Origin: Acidobacteriaceae bacterium
GTDB taxonomy: Bacteria > Acidobacteriota > Terriglobia > Terriglobales > Acidobacteriaceae
Assembly (NCBI GenBank): GCA_030041435.1
Contig: JASHNW010000045.1
Location: forward strand, 30,874 to 94,873
Reading direction: 5' to 3'
Length of the DNA stretch: 64,000 nucleotides
Of the stretch, positions 1 to 8,405 are shown one piece after another (within the stretch, counting starts at the first letter, position 1; every line of letters begins with the position of its first letter). Position numbers and translations under genes: made by a program. Under the pieces are notes generated by a model. That model was not told the origin of the DNA and did not search any database. It saw only the letters and a program-made list of their open reading frames with translations.

Positions 1-441
1 TTCCAAAAGTTCAACCTGCTGCCTACGCTGACCGCGCGCGCGAATATCGAAATCGCTTACGAGATATCCGGCCGCCCGCAGCCCATGGATCAGAAGCTCT
101 TTGCGCGCCTCACCGATCTGCTCAGTATCTCCGGCCGCCTCGACCATCGCCCTTCGGAGCTCTCCGGCGGCGAGCAGCAGCGCGTCGCCATTGCGCGTGC
201 CCTCATTGCCCAGCCCGCCATCGTTCTCGCCGACGAGCCCACCGGCAACCTCGATACCGAGAACTCCGACGCCGTCCTCGAGATGCTGCGCCGCTCCAAC
301 CGCGAGTTCAAACAAACCGTCCTCATGATCACCCATAACCCTGAAGCCGCCTCCATCGGCGACCGCATCGTCCACATGCGCGACGGCCGGATTCGCGGCA
401 TCGAGCCCGGCCTGGGGTCCGTCGGCCAGCACAGCTGGTAA
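1..441 (+). CDS. ABC transporter ATP-binding protein, MacB/LolD type (5' partial)
   Basis: The reading frame is open from base 1, so the 5' end with the Walker A loop lies outside the window. What remains (146 residues) starts at the Q-loop (FQKFNLLPTLT), then shows the LSGGEQQR signature near residue 54, Walker B IVLADEP followed by TGNLD near 73-83, and the switch histidine in MITHNP. The ADEPTGNLD form is typical of the LolD/MacB/FtsE branch, which powers export of lipoproteins or small molecules with a FtsX-like permease. No permease follows, so it must lie upstream if it is linked. The exact substrate cannot be read from this fragment. Confidence 0.9.
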   Translation, partial: FQKFNLLPTLTARANIEIAYEISGRPQPMDQKLFARLTDLLSISGRLDHRPSELSGGEQQRVAIARALIAQPAIVLADEPTGNLDTENSDAVLEMLRRSNREFKQTVLMITHNPEAASIGDRIVHMRDGRIRGIEPGLGSVGQHSW

Positions 442-583
442 TCTTTTTTGCGGGCGAAACGTCCATTGAATAGCCGGGTTCCGCCGCTCCCATAAATTGC
501 CCTCGCCTTAACAAAAAGCGCATGGCTGCATAAGATATCGAGTTAGAATTAAGCAGGGCTATTAGGGTCAAAAGCTAAAAAGA

Positions 584-1561
584 ATGGGCACAACACTACA
601 ACCCCACGCCGAAATCTCCGCCGGTACGACAAACGGTTCGAATGGTACGGCGGGTAATATTCAGGACCTGCTCACCGAGAAGCCGAATGAAGCAACGCGC
701 GGCCTGGATACGCGCTCCGCGCTCGAGATCGCTCGCATCATTAATCAGGAAGACCAGAAGATTGCCGCAGCCGTGAAGAAAGCGATCCCCGAGATCGCCC
801 AGGTCATCGACATGGTCGCGCACGCTCTGCGCGAAGGCGGACGCCTCATTTATGTCGGCGCCGGCTCCAGTGGCCGCCTCGCAGCCCTCGATGCCTGCGA
901 GATTCCCGCTTACTTCTCCACCAGCCCCCAGACCGTGCAATACATCATGGCCGGAGGCCCCAAAGCCCTCGCCTCCCCCGTCGAAGTCAACGAAGACTCC
1001 GAAGAGCTGGGCAAGCGCGACATCGCCCGCCGCCGTCCCTCCCGCAAAGACGTCGTCATCGGCCTCTCCGCCAGCGGACGCACCCCCTACGTGGTCTCGG
1101 CTGTCTCCTACGCGCGCACCCTCGGCGCCAAAACCTCCTGCATCACCTGCAACCCCGGCTCGCCTCTGGCCACCGCCGTCGAAATCGCCATCGTCTCCGA
1201 AGTCGGACCCGAAGTCATCTCCGGCTCCACCCGCATGAAGGCCGCCACCGCCCAGAAGATGATCACCAACATGATCACCACCGGCGCCATGACCCGCCTG
1301 GGCTATGTGTACGAAAACCTCATGGTCAACGTGCACATGCATAACTCCAAGCTCATCGAGCGCGGCATCGGCATTCTCATGCGGGCCTGCGAGGTTTCGC
1401 GCGAAAAGGCCGTCGACGTCATCAAGTCCGCCGGCCGCAGCGTCCCCGTCGCTCTCGTCATGCTCAAGGCCAACGTCGACAAGCCCGAGGCCGTCCGCCG
1501 CCTCGCCCGCGCCGAAGGCAACGTCCGCCGCGCCATCGAAGACACCGTCATGGATGTCTGA
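584..1561 (+). CDS. murQ: N-acetylmuramic acid 6-phosphate etherase MurQ
   Basis: This is a cytoplasmic SIS-domain lyase of cell-wall recycling. It splits the lactyl ether of MurNAc-6-phosphate to give GlcNAc-6-phosphate and D-lactate. The 325 residues align along their length with E. coli MurQ: LDTRSALEIARIINQED near the start, the sugar-phosphate loop GAGSSGRLAALDACE at about 92-106 ending in a conserved acidic residue, then SASGRTPYVVSAVSYAR, CNPGSPL, GSTRMKAATAQK and NLMVNVHMHNSKL. About 20 extra, Gly/Thr/Asn-rich residues precede the conserved region. The ATG at 584 is the only upstream start, and its ribosome binding site is weak. The gene stands alone and converges on the TonB-domain pair. 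Confidence 0.95.
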   Translation: MGTTLQPHAEISAGTTNGSNGTAGNIQDLLTEKPNEATRGLDTRSALEIARIINQEDQKIAAAVKKAIPEIAQVIDMVAHALREGGRLIYVGAGSSGRLAALDACEIPAYFSTSPQTVQYIMAGGPKALASPVEVNEDSEELGKRDIARRRPSRKDVVIGLSASGRTPYVVSAVSYARTLGAKTSCITCNPGSPLATAVEIAIVSEVGPEVISGSTRMKAATAQKMITNMITTGAMTRLGYVYENLMVNVHMHNSKLIERGIGILMRACEVSREKAVDVIKSAGRSVPVALVMLKANVDKPEAVRRLARAEGNVRRAIEDTVMDV

Positions 1562-1562
1562 G

Positions 1563-1585
1563 CCGCGATCGCTCTTCAATCGCGG
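1563..1585. terminator. Hairpin between convergent murQ and the TonB-domain pseudogene
   Basis: CCGCGAT (1563-1569) and ATCGCGG (1579-1585) form a perfect 7-bp stem with a 9-nt loop, between the murQ stop and the converging pseudogene stop. No clear T tract follows, so it is a weak bidirectional terminator candidate. Confidence 0.4.
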
Positions 1586-2432
1586 AAGTTCTCCTGGACA
1601 TTGATCCACACCGGCACGGGCCGCCCGTTCTTAACGGCTGGTGTGAACCGGAACCTCATCACCGTCAGCACTGCCATCTCATCGAGCCCCATCCCCAGGG
1701 GACGCACGATGACCATATCCCACGGAATTCCCTTCTCGTCCACAATGAGGCCGATGGTCGACGTGCTCGCTATTCCTCGGATTCGAGCAGCTTCCGTAGT
1801 TATCGGTTCTTCCGTATGCACAAGCCGCGGGTACATGATTGTATCTGGCTTCGGCCTCTGATTGGCGCGCACTCCTGGCCCAGTCTCTACCCCGACCGGT
1901 ATTGCCGGAAATGGCCTGTCCGGATGCAACTGGTGGCCGATCCAGGGCCGCCAATACTGCGGCGCCACCTCGGTGAGCGAGTCGTCAAAACCCGTATGAA
2001 AAACGCGGTTCAGAGCGGCGTCCAGCAGATCGCTATGTTGGGCGTCCCGCTCAATTGTGATAACCACCTGAAAGCAGCCTTTTTGTCGATCGGCACTGCT
2101 TTCACCTTGTCCGGCGCCCCTTCCGGCCATCCCCGCGTGATTAAAAGTCCTGCGCGGCTCGCGTCAATCTCAACCTCGTCCTGCGTCAGGTTAACCCTCC
2201 TCACGATCAGAAAGCTGAGCGAGAAGGGCAGCGGCGGCGCTGAGCCAATCAATTGCCCCCGCGCATCGAACGCAAGCCTTTCTCCGTCGTACATCCCTCG
2301 CAGCATCAGAAACGGCCCTTGCAACTGTGCCTGAATGCTCTGTTCGGTCGGCATGTTCTGCCCGGCGGCAATTCCTGTCCCAGCCACCAACAAAACCGCC
2401 GCGAATGCCTGCGTGCATCGCATGCCCAACAC
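1576..2432 (-). pseudogene. Frameshifted secreted TonB C-terminal-domain protein (tandem paralogue)
   Basis: Two overlapping minus-strand frames together make one protein like the neighbour at 2499-3362. The upstream frame (GTG at 2432 or ATG at 2423, stop near 2010) gives a signal peptide and the N-terminal half: QSIQAQLQGPFLMLRGMYDG matches QSIEARLEGPFLMLRGMYGG of the paralogue. The downstream frame (to 1576) gives the C-terminal half: VFHTGFDDSLTEVAP and DMVIVRPLGMGLDEMAVLTV, a TonB_C fold. The switch is -1 and falls at or near an A5 run (CAAAAAG, 2079-2085 on the minus strand). It is a decayed duplicate, a base-calling error, or less likely programmed frameshifting. I call it a pseudogene because no complete frame exists. 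Confidence 0.75.
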
Positions 2433-2472
2433 TCACCCCCGTGAACTCGCATTTGAAAAGATGCCCAACTCT

Positions 2473-2500
2473 GAGCCCTCCACCCCGAGCCCTGTGCCCT
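2473..2500. repeat. Degenerate heptamer tandem tract (GAGCCCT-like, 4 units)
   Basis: Four 7-nt units (GAGCCCT, CCACCCC, GAGCCCT, GTGCCCT) lie between the two TonB-domain paralogues and run into the stop codon of the downstream-coordinate copy. This is one of several 7-nt tracts at gene borders in the window. Confidence 0.5.
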
Positions 2501-3362
2501 AATACATCTCGCCCAGCCGAAAACTCACTTCCACATTGCTCTCGCACGCCACCGGCTCCCCGTCCTTCGTCCCCGGATTGAACTCGTACTGCCGCACGGC
2601 GTTCACTGCGTCATCGTCCAGCCCCATTCCCAGCGGACGCACAATGAAGATCCGCTGCGGCCTGCCCGATTCGTCCACCGTCATGTGTACCACCACCACT
2701 CCCTCGTAGCGCGCCATCCGCGCCGCATCGCTGAAGTCCGGCTCCACAGAGTTCAGCAGCCGCGGCGGCGTAAAGCCATCGCCCCGGCAGCTCGCGCCGC
2801 CGTCCTCCGCAATCACCGCACGCAACCGGTCCGCGGGATCGTCAGGATGTAGCCAGTGGCGCAGCCAGGGCTGCCAGTAGTCCGGCGCACCGGGAACAAC
2901 CGCATCGTCCAACCCGCGCGAAAAGATCTTATCCAGCAGCGGATACAGATCCTGCGCATGATGCTGGTCGAACTTGATCGTCACTTCGATCCGATCGTTC
3001 TGGCTCCACGGCGCCGCGCTCACCGTCATCGGCTCGCCGCGCACCTCCGGCGCCGCGAACTCCAGCCCTTCGCGCCGGCCCTCGATCTCCAGCTTTCCTC
3101 CGCTCAGCTTCACCCTCTCTACGCGCACCGCACTCAGTGAAAATGGAATCACGCCCGCCAGCTGCTTCAAACGCCCCTGTGCGTCAAACGTCAGCTTGTC
3201 CCCGCCATACATCCCGCGCAGCATCAGAAACGGCCCCTCGAGCCGCGCCTCTATACTCTGCTGCGTCGGCACAGAACTCTGTTGCGCGAAAGCCCCCTGC
3301 CCGCCGGCCATCGAAACCGCCAGCACCCCCGGGAGAATTACCCATCGGCACAACGCTCTCAC
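2499..3362 (-). CDS. Secreted TonB C-terminal-domain protein
   Basis: This 287-residue protein has an N-terminal signal peptide (hydrophobic residues about 8-25, AFAQQ cleavage region) and a C-terminal TonB_C-like domain at about 200-285 (PPRLLNSVEPDFSDAAR, YEGVVVVHMTVDESG, IVRPLGMGLDDDAVNAVR). It lacks the proline-rich spacer and cytoplasmic anchor of true TonB, so a classical energy-transducing role is doubtful; it is likely periplasmic. The N-terminal 180 residues I do not recognise. The GTG start is supported by GGAGG 8 nt upstream. A frameshifted tandem copy lies immediately downstream, indicating duplication. Confidence 0.8.
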   Translation of the reverse strand: MRALCRWVILPGVLAVSMAGGQGAFAQQSSVPTQQSIEARLEGPFLMLRGMYGGDKLTFDAQGRLKQLAGVIPFSLSAVRVERVKLSGGKLEIEGRREGLEFAAPEVRGEPMTVSAAPWSQNDRIEVTIKFDQHHAQDLYPLLDKIFSRGLDDAVVPGAPDYWQPWLRHWLHPDDPADRLRAVIAEDGGASCRGDGFTPPRLLNSVEPDFSDAARMARYEGVVVVHMTVDESGRPQRIFIVRPLGMGLDDDAVNAVRQYEFNPGTKDGEPVACESNVEVSFRLGEMY

Positions 3363-3384
3363 CCTTACGCCTCCTGCCGTCCGC

Positions 3385-3405
3385 TGCCTGCTGCCGGCTG
3401 CCGGC
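3385..3405. repeat. Heptamer tandem tract (TGCCTGC, TGCCGGC, TGCCGGC)
   Basis: Three 7-nt units end at the stop codon of the GH16 gene. Confidence 0.5.
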
Positions 3406-4280
3406 TATTCCGCGTACACCCGCACCCAGTCCACCAGCATCTCCTGGGGAAACTCCGTCGACGCATCCGGCGGTCCCGGCCAGCCTCCACCCACCGCCAG
3501 ATTCAGCAGCACAAAATACTTTCCGTCGTCGAACGGCCACACCGCCCCCTGCGGCAAATCCGCCGGCGTCCGTGTTTCATAAGGATGCCGCGGATCGTCC
3601 ACGTAAAACTCCATCTTCTTCGGCGACCACAGAATGCCGAACGTGTGAAACGCATCCGCAAACGCGGCATGATCCGGCAGCTGATACGGCGAGCCCAGAA
3701 TCGTGCCCGTGAACCCCGTCCCATGGATCGACCCGTAGATCGTATCCGGCCGCTTTCCGATGTTCTCCATGATGTCCACTTCGCCGCAGGCCTGCCACGG
3801 AGATGTCCCAATGTCGTCGCCCAGCAGCCAGAACGCCGGCCACATCCCCTGCCCGCGCGGCACTTTGATGCGCGCTTCGATCCGCCCGTACTGGAAGCTT
3901 CGCAGCCCCTCGCTCTTCAGCCGCGCCGACGTGTAGACGCTATGCCCCTCGCTGCGTGCTGCGATGTTGCGCGCCACGATGTGCAGATATCCGTCGCCGC
4001 CCACATACGCGTTGGGCTGCGCGGGATCGCACGGTCCCTTCCTCGATCCCCACGCGCAATAGGTCTCCAGCTCCCGGTTGCCCCATCCGTTCGCGCCTGT
4101 GTCGTAGGTCCAGTTCGCCGGGTTCGGCTCACCCCTGGTTCCGTTGAACTCGTCGCTCCACACCAGCCTCTCGCCCGTTCCCGCTGCCTTCACCGGCTGC
4201 ATCGCCGGCAAGGCCCGCCAGCCCGCCGCCGTTGCCATCGCTGCAAGGCATAGTATCCCCCACCAAAAAGCCAGCCTCAC
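3405..4280 (-). CDS. Glycoside hydrolase family 16 (beta-glucanase/laminarinase type)
   Basis: GH16 enzymes hydrolyse beta-1,3 or mixed beta-1,3/1,4 glucans with retention of configuration. The 291-residue protein has a membrane-spanning signal sequence at about 3-20, so it is exported. The family signature EVDIMENIG sits at 167-175, giving E167 as nucleophile, D169 as helper and E172 as acid/base. Other conserved pieces are WSDEFNG near 41, GNRELETYC near 67, YGRIEARIKVP near 131 and MWPAFWLLG near 146. The start is GTG at 4280, preceded by GGAGGAGG. It fits the secreted polysaccharide-degrading set here (GH92, GH35). The exact glucan is not readable. Confidence 0.93.
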   Translation of the reverse strand: MRLAFWWGILCLAAMATAAGWRALPAMQPVKAAGTGERLVWSDEFNGTRGEPNPANWTYDTGANGWGNRELETYCAWGSRKGPCDPAQPNAYVGGDGYLHIVARNIAARSEGHSVYTSARLKSEGLRSFQYGRIEARIKVPRGQGMWPAFWLLGDDIGTSPWQACGEVDIMENIGKRPDTIYGSIHGTGFTGTILGSPYQLPDHAAFADAFHTFGILWSPKKMEFYVDDPRHPYETRTPADLPQGAVWPFDDGKYFVLLNLAVGGGWPGPPDASTEFPQEMLVDWVRVYAE

Positions 4281-4309
4281 TCGACCTCCTCCGCCGCGCC
4301 TCCATCCTG

Positions 4310-4618
4310 GAGGCTGTTATTAACTTTCCCACGACCGGCGCTGGGAGCCCATTTTTCTCAGTTCGAGGAGCGAGGAGCGACAGATACCGGGTGTATCTTA
4401 GCGACGAGCGACGACGAAATGGGGAAAATGGGCCCCAGCCCTCTGGGTTGCGGGGAAAATCGGGCCATACTTCATTCTCGCCCTCGACGGTGGGCCCGCC
4501 ACAGCCTTCGGACTCCGCCTCGTCTGGACCGATTTTCCCTCGCAATGGGGTCCCCGGCGCGCCGGCTTTTGGCGCACCGGGGCAGAACGCCGGCCGCGCG
4601 AAAGTTAATAACAGCCTC
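4310..4618. repeat. 309-bp element bounded by perfect 19-bp inverted repeats
   Basis: GAGGCTGTTATTAACTTTC at 4310-4328 is matched exactly in inverse orientation at 4600-4618. The interior holds no convincing gene. It contains a small hairpin (AGATAC/GTATCT near 4382-4398) and reiterated GAGCGA/CGACGA words. It fills most of the 428-bp gap between the divergent GH16 and aminotransferase genes, ending only 30 bp from the GH16 start. No target-site duplication is visible at the ends. It resembles a miniature non-autonomous mobile element, but the class is unassigned. Confidence 0.7.
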
Positions 4619-4640
4619 TAAATGCACGCACAATCCCACC

Positions 4641-4668
4641 GGCTCCCGGCTCCCGGCTCCCGGCTCCC
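4641..4668. repeat. Heptamer tandem tract (GGCTCCC x4)
   Basis: Four exact GGCTCCC units, followed by decaying copies, lie just upstream of the aminotransferase start. They create a spurious N-terminal extension if translation is begun at 4622. Confidence 0.7.
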
Positions 4669-4708
4669 AGCTACCAGCTCCCCGCTTCGTTGTGGTAAAC
4701 AGAAACCC

Positions 4709-5878
4709 ATGAGTGTTGCCTTCGACCGGCTCCGCCTCAGCGAGATTTCACCCGGCATGGTGCAGTCGGAAATCCGCGCCATGACCATGGAATGCGACCG
4801 TATCGGCGGCATCAATCTCGCCCAGGGTGTCTGCGATACCGGTGTTCCCTCTCCGGTAATGACCCGTGCCATCGATGCCATTAGCGAAGGCTATAACATC
4901 TACACCCGCCTCGATGGCATCGCGCCCCTGCGTCTCGCTGTCTCCGAAAAGCTCGCTCGCTACAACGGAATCGACGCCGACCCCGACTCGGAAATCCTCG
5001 TCACCTCCGGCGCCACCGCGGGCTTCTGCGCCGCCTGCATGGCGCTCTTCAATCCCGGCGACGAAGTCATCCTCTTCGAGCCCTTCTACGGCTACCACCT
5101 CAATACGCTGCGCGCCCTCCGCGTCAACGCCGCCGTCGTTCCCATGGCCCCACCGCATTGGGCCATCGACTTCGACGCCCTCCGCGACGCCATCACCCCG
5201 CGCACCCGCGGCATTGTCATCAACTCGCCGTCGAATCCCTGCGGCAAAGTCTTCACCCGCGCCGAGCTCGAGGCCATTGCGGCCCTGGCCGGCGAACACG
5301 ACCTCTTTGTCATCACCGATGAGATTTACGAGTATTTCCTCTTCGACGGCGCCGAGCACATCAGCCCGGCCACTCTGCCCGGCATGGCGGAACGCACCGT
5401 CACCATCTCCGGCCTCTCCAAGACGTTCAGCATCACCGGCTGGCGCATCGGCTATCTCGCTGCGGACCGCCGCTGGCTGGGCGCCATCGCCTACTTCCAC
5501 GACCTCGTCTACGTCTGCGCGCCCTCGCCGTTCCAGCACGCCTCAGCAGCCGGACTCATGCAGTTGCCCACCAGCTTCTACGAGGCCCTCGCCACCGAGT
5601 ACCAGGCCAAACGCGACAGGCTCTGCACCGCCCTCGCCGACGCCGGCATGACGCCGTCCATCCCGCCCGGCGCCTACTACGTCCTCGCCGACGCGTCCGC
5701 TATCCCCGGCACCAACGCGCGCGAAAGAGCCCGCACCCTCCTCCGCCAAACCGGAGTCGCCGCTGTCGCCGGGACCGCATTCTTTGCCGAGAACCGCGGA
5801 GACAACCTCCTCCGCTTCTGCTTCGCCAAGCGCGACGAAGACCTCGAGCGCGCCTGCCACGCGCTCCGCACCCGTTGA
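4709..5878 (+). CDS. PLP-dependent aminotransferase, class I/II
   Basis: Fold-type I aminotransferase of 389 residues from the ATG at 4709. An in-frame ATG at 4622 would add 29 residues encoded by the GGCTCCC tandem tract and is rejected. Cofactor-binding features are INSPSNPCGK (171-180), ITDEIYEYF with D204 and Y207, and the Schiff-base lysine K238 in SGLSKTFSITGWRIGY with R246. It resembles aspartate/kynurenine-type aminotransferases, but the amino-acid specificity cannot be fixed by eye. It is monocistronic and converges on the DedA-rhodanese gene. Confidence 0.9.
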   Translation: MSVAFDRLRLSEISPGMVQSEIRAMTMECDRIGGINLAQGVCDTGVPSPVMTRAIDAISEGYNIYTRLDGIAPLRLAVSEKLARYNGIDADPDSEILVTSGATAGFCAACMALFNPGDEVILFEPFYGYHLNTLRALRVNAAVVPMAPPHWAIDFDALRDAITPRTRGIVINSPSNPCGKVFTRAELEAIAALAGEHDLFVITDEIYEYFLFDGAEHISPATLPGMAERTVTISGLSKTFSITGWRIGYLAADRRWLGAIAYFHDLVYVCAPSPFQHASAAGLMQLPTSFYEALATEYQAKRDRLCTALADAGMTPSIPPGAYYVLADASAIPGTNARERARTLLRQTGVAAVAGTAFFAENRGDNLLRFCFAKRDEDLERACHALRTR

Positions 5879-5890
5879 TCGCTGTACCCT

Positions 5891-5918
5891 GATCGCTGAT
5901 CGCTGATCGCTGATCGCT
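5891..5918. repeat. Heptamer tandem tract (GATCGCT x4)
   Basis: Four exact GATCGCT units, plus one detached unit at the preceding stop codon, lie between the convergent aminotransferase and DedA genes. Confidence 0.75.
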
Positions 5919-5922
5919 GCCC

Positions 5923-6873
5923 CTACGCCGCCGTCGCCGTCTCGATATCGACGAGTGGATACCCCAGCCGCTTCCACTCCTCGAAACCGCCGCGCAGCGG
6001 CCGCACCCGGTAGATCCCCATCTTCCGCAGCGCCAGCGCCATCCGCGCCGCCGTCGCCTCACTGGGACAGGTGCAGAACAACACAATCTCTCTGTCGCGC
6101 GGAATGCGGTCGCTCTCCTGCACCAGCTTGTCCGGTGTCAAACTCAGTGCACCCGGCAGCGTCCGTGGATCGGGCAGGTAATCCAGCGGATGCCGCAGGT
6201 CCACGATGAACACCGGTTGCCCCTCGTCCAAAATCTCCTTCAGCTCCTGCGGCTCCACGCGCGCCATCCGCACCGACCGCAGAAACGCCCGCCTCTGCAG
6301 CATCCGGTATCCCACGAACCCCAGCAGCAGAAGGACAAAGATGGCCACAAAGAAGTGCGCCGTCCACGACAGTGCGTTCGGGTTCCGGTTCAGAATGTCT
6401 CCGAAAAAACGCCCCGCCAGCGTCACTGACGCTGCCCACAGCAGGATGCCGCCGGCGTCGAACAGCACGAACTTCCCGTAGTCCATCCCGATCTGTCCCG
6501 CAATCGGCGCCGCCACCGACCCCAGGCCCGGCACAAACTTCGCCACCAGCAGCGCCGTTGCGCCACGTTTCGTGAAATACAGCTCCGTCTTGCGCACGCA
6601 CGCCGTGCTCTCGAAGCTGAGCCGGCACACCAGCCGCACCACCGCCCCGCCGTACCGCTGCCCAAACATGTACCAGATTGAATCCGCAATCAGACTTGCA
6701 ATCACTGCCGCCAGCAGCACCAGCGCCAGGTGCAGCTTGTGCGTCCCGGTCAGCGTCCCCGCCGTCAGCAGCAGGGGGGTGCTGGGTATCGGAATTCCCA
6801 GTTGCTCCGTCAGCACCCACACGAACACGATCAGATAGGCGTACCGGACGAAGATATTGAGGGCTATCGGCAT
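5923..6873 (-). CDS. DedA-family membrane protein fused to a C-terminal rhodanese domain
   Basis: The N-terminal half is a DedA/SNARE-associated membrane domain, a lipid flippase-related family: IFVRYAYLIVFVWVLTEQLG, IPIPSTPLLLTAG, then ALLVAKFVPGLGSVAAPIAG, with four to five hydrophobic segments ending near residue 195. The last 100 residues are a rhodanese domain: VFIVDLRHPLDY and an active-site loop LFCTCPSEATAARMA with C267 (or C269) as the likely persulfide cysteine. I choose ATG 6873 (316 residues); a GTG 30 codons upstream only adds polar sequence. The fusion suggests redox or sulfur-linked control of a membrane function, which is inference. Confidence 0.87.
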   Translation of the reverse strand: MPIALNIFVRYAYLIVFVWVLTEQLGIPIPSTPLLLTAGTLTGTHKLHLALVLLAAVIASLIADSIWYMFGQRYGGAVVRLVCRLSFESTACVRKTELYFTKRGATALLVAKFVPGLGSVAAPIAGQIGMDYGKFVLFDAGGILLWAASVTLAGRFFGDILNRNPNALSWTAHFFVAIFVLLLLGFVGYRMLQRRAFLRSVRMARVEPQELKEILDEGQPVFIVDLRHPLDYLPDPRTLPGALSLTPDKLVQESDRIPRDREIVLFCTCPSEATAARMALALRKMGIYRVRPLRGGFEEWKRLGYPLVDIETATAA

Positions 6874-7002
6874 GGCTGGCTCGCCCAGAGCAATCGAAAA
6901 TCGGGAATCCCAGTATAGATGCGCCAGCGTAACAAATGGATCATCCGCCTGGCGCGGCGCCACTCCGGGCGTCAGTTGCGCGGAGCGCGATTGCCTAAAC
7001 GG

Positions 7003-7290
7003 CTAGTTTTCGAAGTCCACTTCTAACGGCTCGATCAGCGGCATCAGCCACGCCAGCAGTTCCTGATGCACCGGATGGCCGCCGTACGCCTCCAGCGCCG
7101 CGCGGCTCGCGAACTTCATCGCCCCGCCCAGCGCGTACCCCTGCGAACGCGGCGAAAAGTTCACCCCCACCCAGGTCTCTTCAAGACCGGGAATTTTTCC
7201 CTGCAGATTCCGGATCGCGGCAATCGCGCGCTGCCGCTGCTCCTCCGTAACTCCCGGCTTCCAGCGAAAGGCAAAAGTATGAATTACCAT
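7003..7290 (-). CDS. Dabb (stress-responsive A/B barrel) domain protein
   Basis: This 95-residue protein covers a single Dabb domain: VIHTFAFRWKPGVTEEQR at the start, IPGLEETWVGVNFSP in the middle and YGGHPVHQELLAWLMPLI near the end. Dabb proteins are small dimeric ferredoxin-like barrels found in stress responses and some cyclisation or oxygenase activities. It lies 17 bp after the Dph6-like gene on the same strand, so the two may be co-transcribed. Confidence 0.85.
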   Translation of the reverse strand: MVIHTFAFRWKPGVTEEQRQRAIAAIRNLQGKIPGLEETWVGVNFSPRSQGYALGGAMKFASRAALEAYGGHPVHQELLAWLMPLIEPLEVDFEN

Positions 7291-7307
7291 GCCAGGATTC
7301 TATCGGC

Positions 7308-7994
7308 TCAGGCCGGTGCCGGAACCGTCTCCGCCAGCCGCACGTCCGCAAAAACGAACCCGTCCCGCTCCACAACTTCCCCGCTCTCCACCGGAATCGC
7401 CTCGCGGAACATCTGCCCCGCATACACGAACGAGTGAAATTCCCCATTCTCCCCGCAAGGGTCGACGCCCTCCGGCAGATCGCGCAGGAAATCTGCATCG
7501 AATTCCCGTCCCGCAAACTCCGCCGGCAGTTTTCCCGGATCGACGCACACGATGCGCGCCTTCAGGCCGCTTGCCACCATCTCCGCGGCCAGCCGCCGCG
7601 TATCCATCGCCCACACCGGGAACACCGGCGTCAGCCCTGTTCCCTGCAGTCGCTCCTCGCGATAACGGCGTACGTCTTCGAGAAACAAATCCCCAAAGCC
7701 GATGGCTCCAATGCCGCGCGCCACGGCATCTGCGCACGCGCCGCGCATCGCCGCCTCATATTGTGCGTTGGAACACGGCCAGGGAAGCGGCACCGCGGTC
7801 AGCGGCAGCCCCGCCGCCCGCGCCTGCGCTTCCACCAGGGCCCGGCGTGTGCTGTGCATCGCCACGCGATCGAAGGCCGCATTGAAGGTTGTCAGCAGGC
7901 CCGCGACATGATACTCGCGGCGCCGTTGCAGGCAGTGCAACGCCCACGCGCTGTCCTTGCCGCTGCTCCAGGAAAGAAGAAGTCGCTGACTCAC
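7308..7994 (-). CDS. Dph6-like adenine nucleotide alpha hydrolase (ATP pyrophosphatase)
   Basis: N-type ATP pyrophosphatase of 228 residues, with the PP-loop SSGKDS at 10-15 and the family pieces TTFNAAFDRVAMHSTR, GIGAIGFGDLFLEDVRRYREE and GVDPCGENGEFHSFVYAG. Eukaryotic and archaeal relatives amidate diphthine on EF-2. Bacteria have no diphthamide, so the substrate is unknown, probably another ATP-dependent amidation. The 3' neighbour is a Dabb protein 17 bp away. Confidence 0.85.
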   Translation of the reverse strand: MSQRLLLSWSSGKDSAWALHCLQRRREYHVAGLLTTFNAAFDRVAMHSTRRALVEAQARAAGLPLTAVPLPWPCSNAQYEAAMRGACADAVARGIGAIGFGDLFLEDVRRYREERLQGTGLTPVFPVWAMDTRRLAAEMVASGLKARIVCVDPGKLPAEFAGREFDADFLRDLPEGVDPCGENGEFHSFVYAGQMFREAIPVESGEVVERDGFVFADVRLAETVPAPA

Positions 7995-8030
7995 TTCTGT
8001 AGCGTATCCCAGACCGCCCGGCCGCGAGCG

Positions 8031-8309
8031 TCAGCGTCCGCGGCCCATCACGCGCAGCGGAGCTCTCGCCGGCCGGTTCACGCCCGCGGGCGTAACCAGG
8101 CTCGGCCCCGTCCCCGTCATTGCCGGCTGCCGCGAACGTTCTTTCATCCGCAGTTTCTCCCGCAGCAGCTGGTTGGCGGCCTCCAGCTGCCGCAGCCGCC
8201 GGCCGGCCAGCATCATCATGATTCCGCATCCCACGAATACGCCCAGCCAGCAACCAACGATCAAACCTGTTGTGAATCGAATCCAGGGATGCGCATCGAA
8301 AAGCACCAT
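8031..8309 (-). CDS. Small single-pass membrane protein with a coiled-coil segment
   Basis: From ATG 8309 this is a 92-residue protein. One hydrophobic segment (FTTGLIVGCWLGVFVGCGIMMML) is followed by a Leu/Glu/Arg-rich stretch (RRLRQLEAANQLLREKLRMKER) likely to form a short coiled coil, then a basic tail. A TTG start 10 codons upstream is possible, but ATG has GAGGGCGAG in front of it. No family was recognised. It lies between the Dph6-like and dGTPase genes in the same direction. Confidence 0.6.
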   Translation of the reverse strand: MVLFDAHPWIRFTTGLIVGCWLGVFVGCGIMMMLAGRRLRQLEAANQLLREKLRMKERSRQPAMTGTGPSLVTPAGVNRPARAPLRVMGRGR

Positions 8310-8405
8310 ACACTCGCCCTCGCTCAGTAGAAGAGGCAATTCCCCGGGCCAGGTCGTCTCCCCGGAAAGCCGGGCCGCTTCTCCACACCGCAGCTCCCGG
8401 AGACT

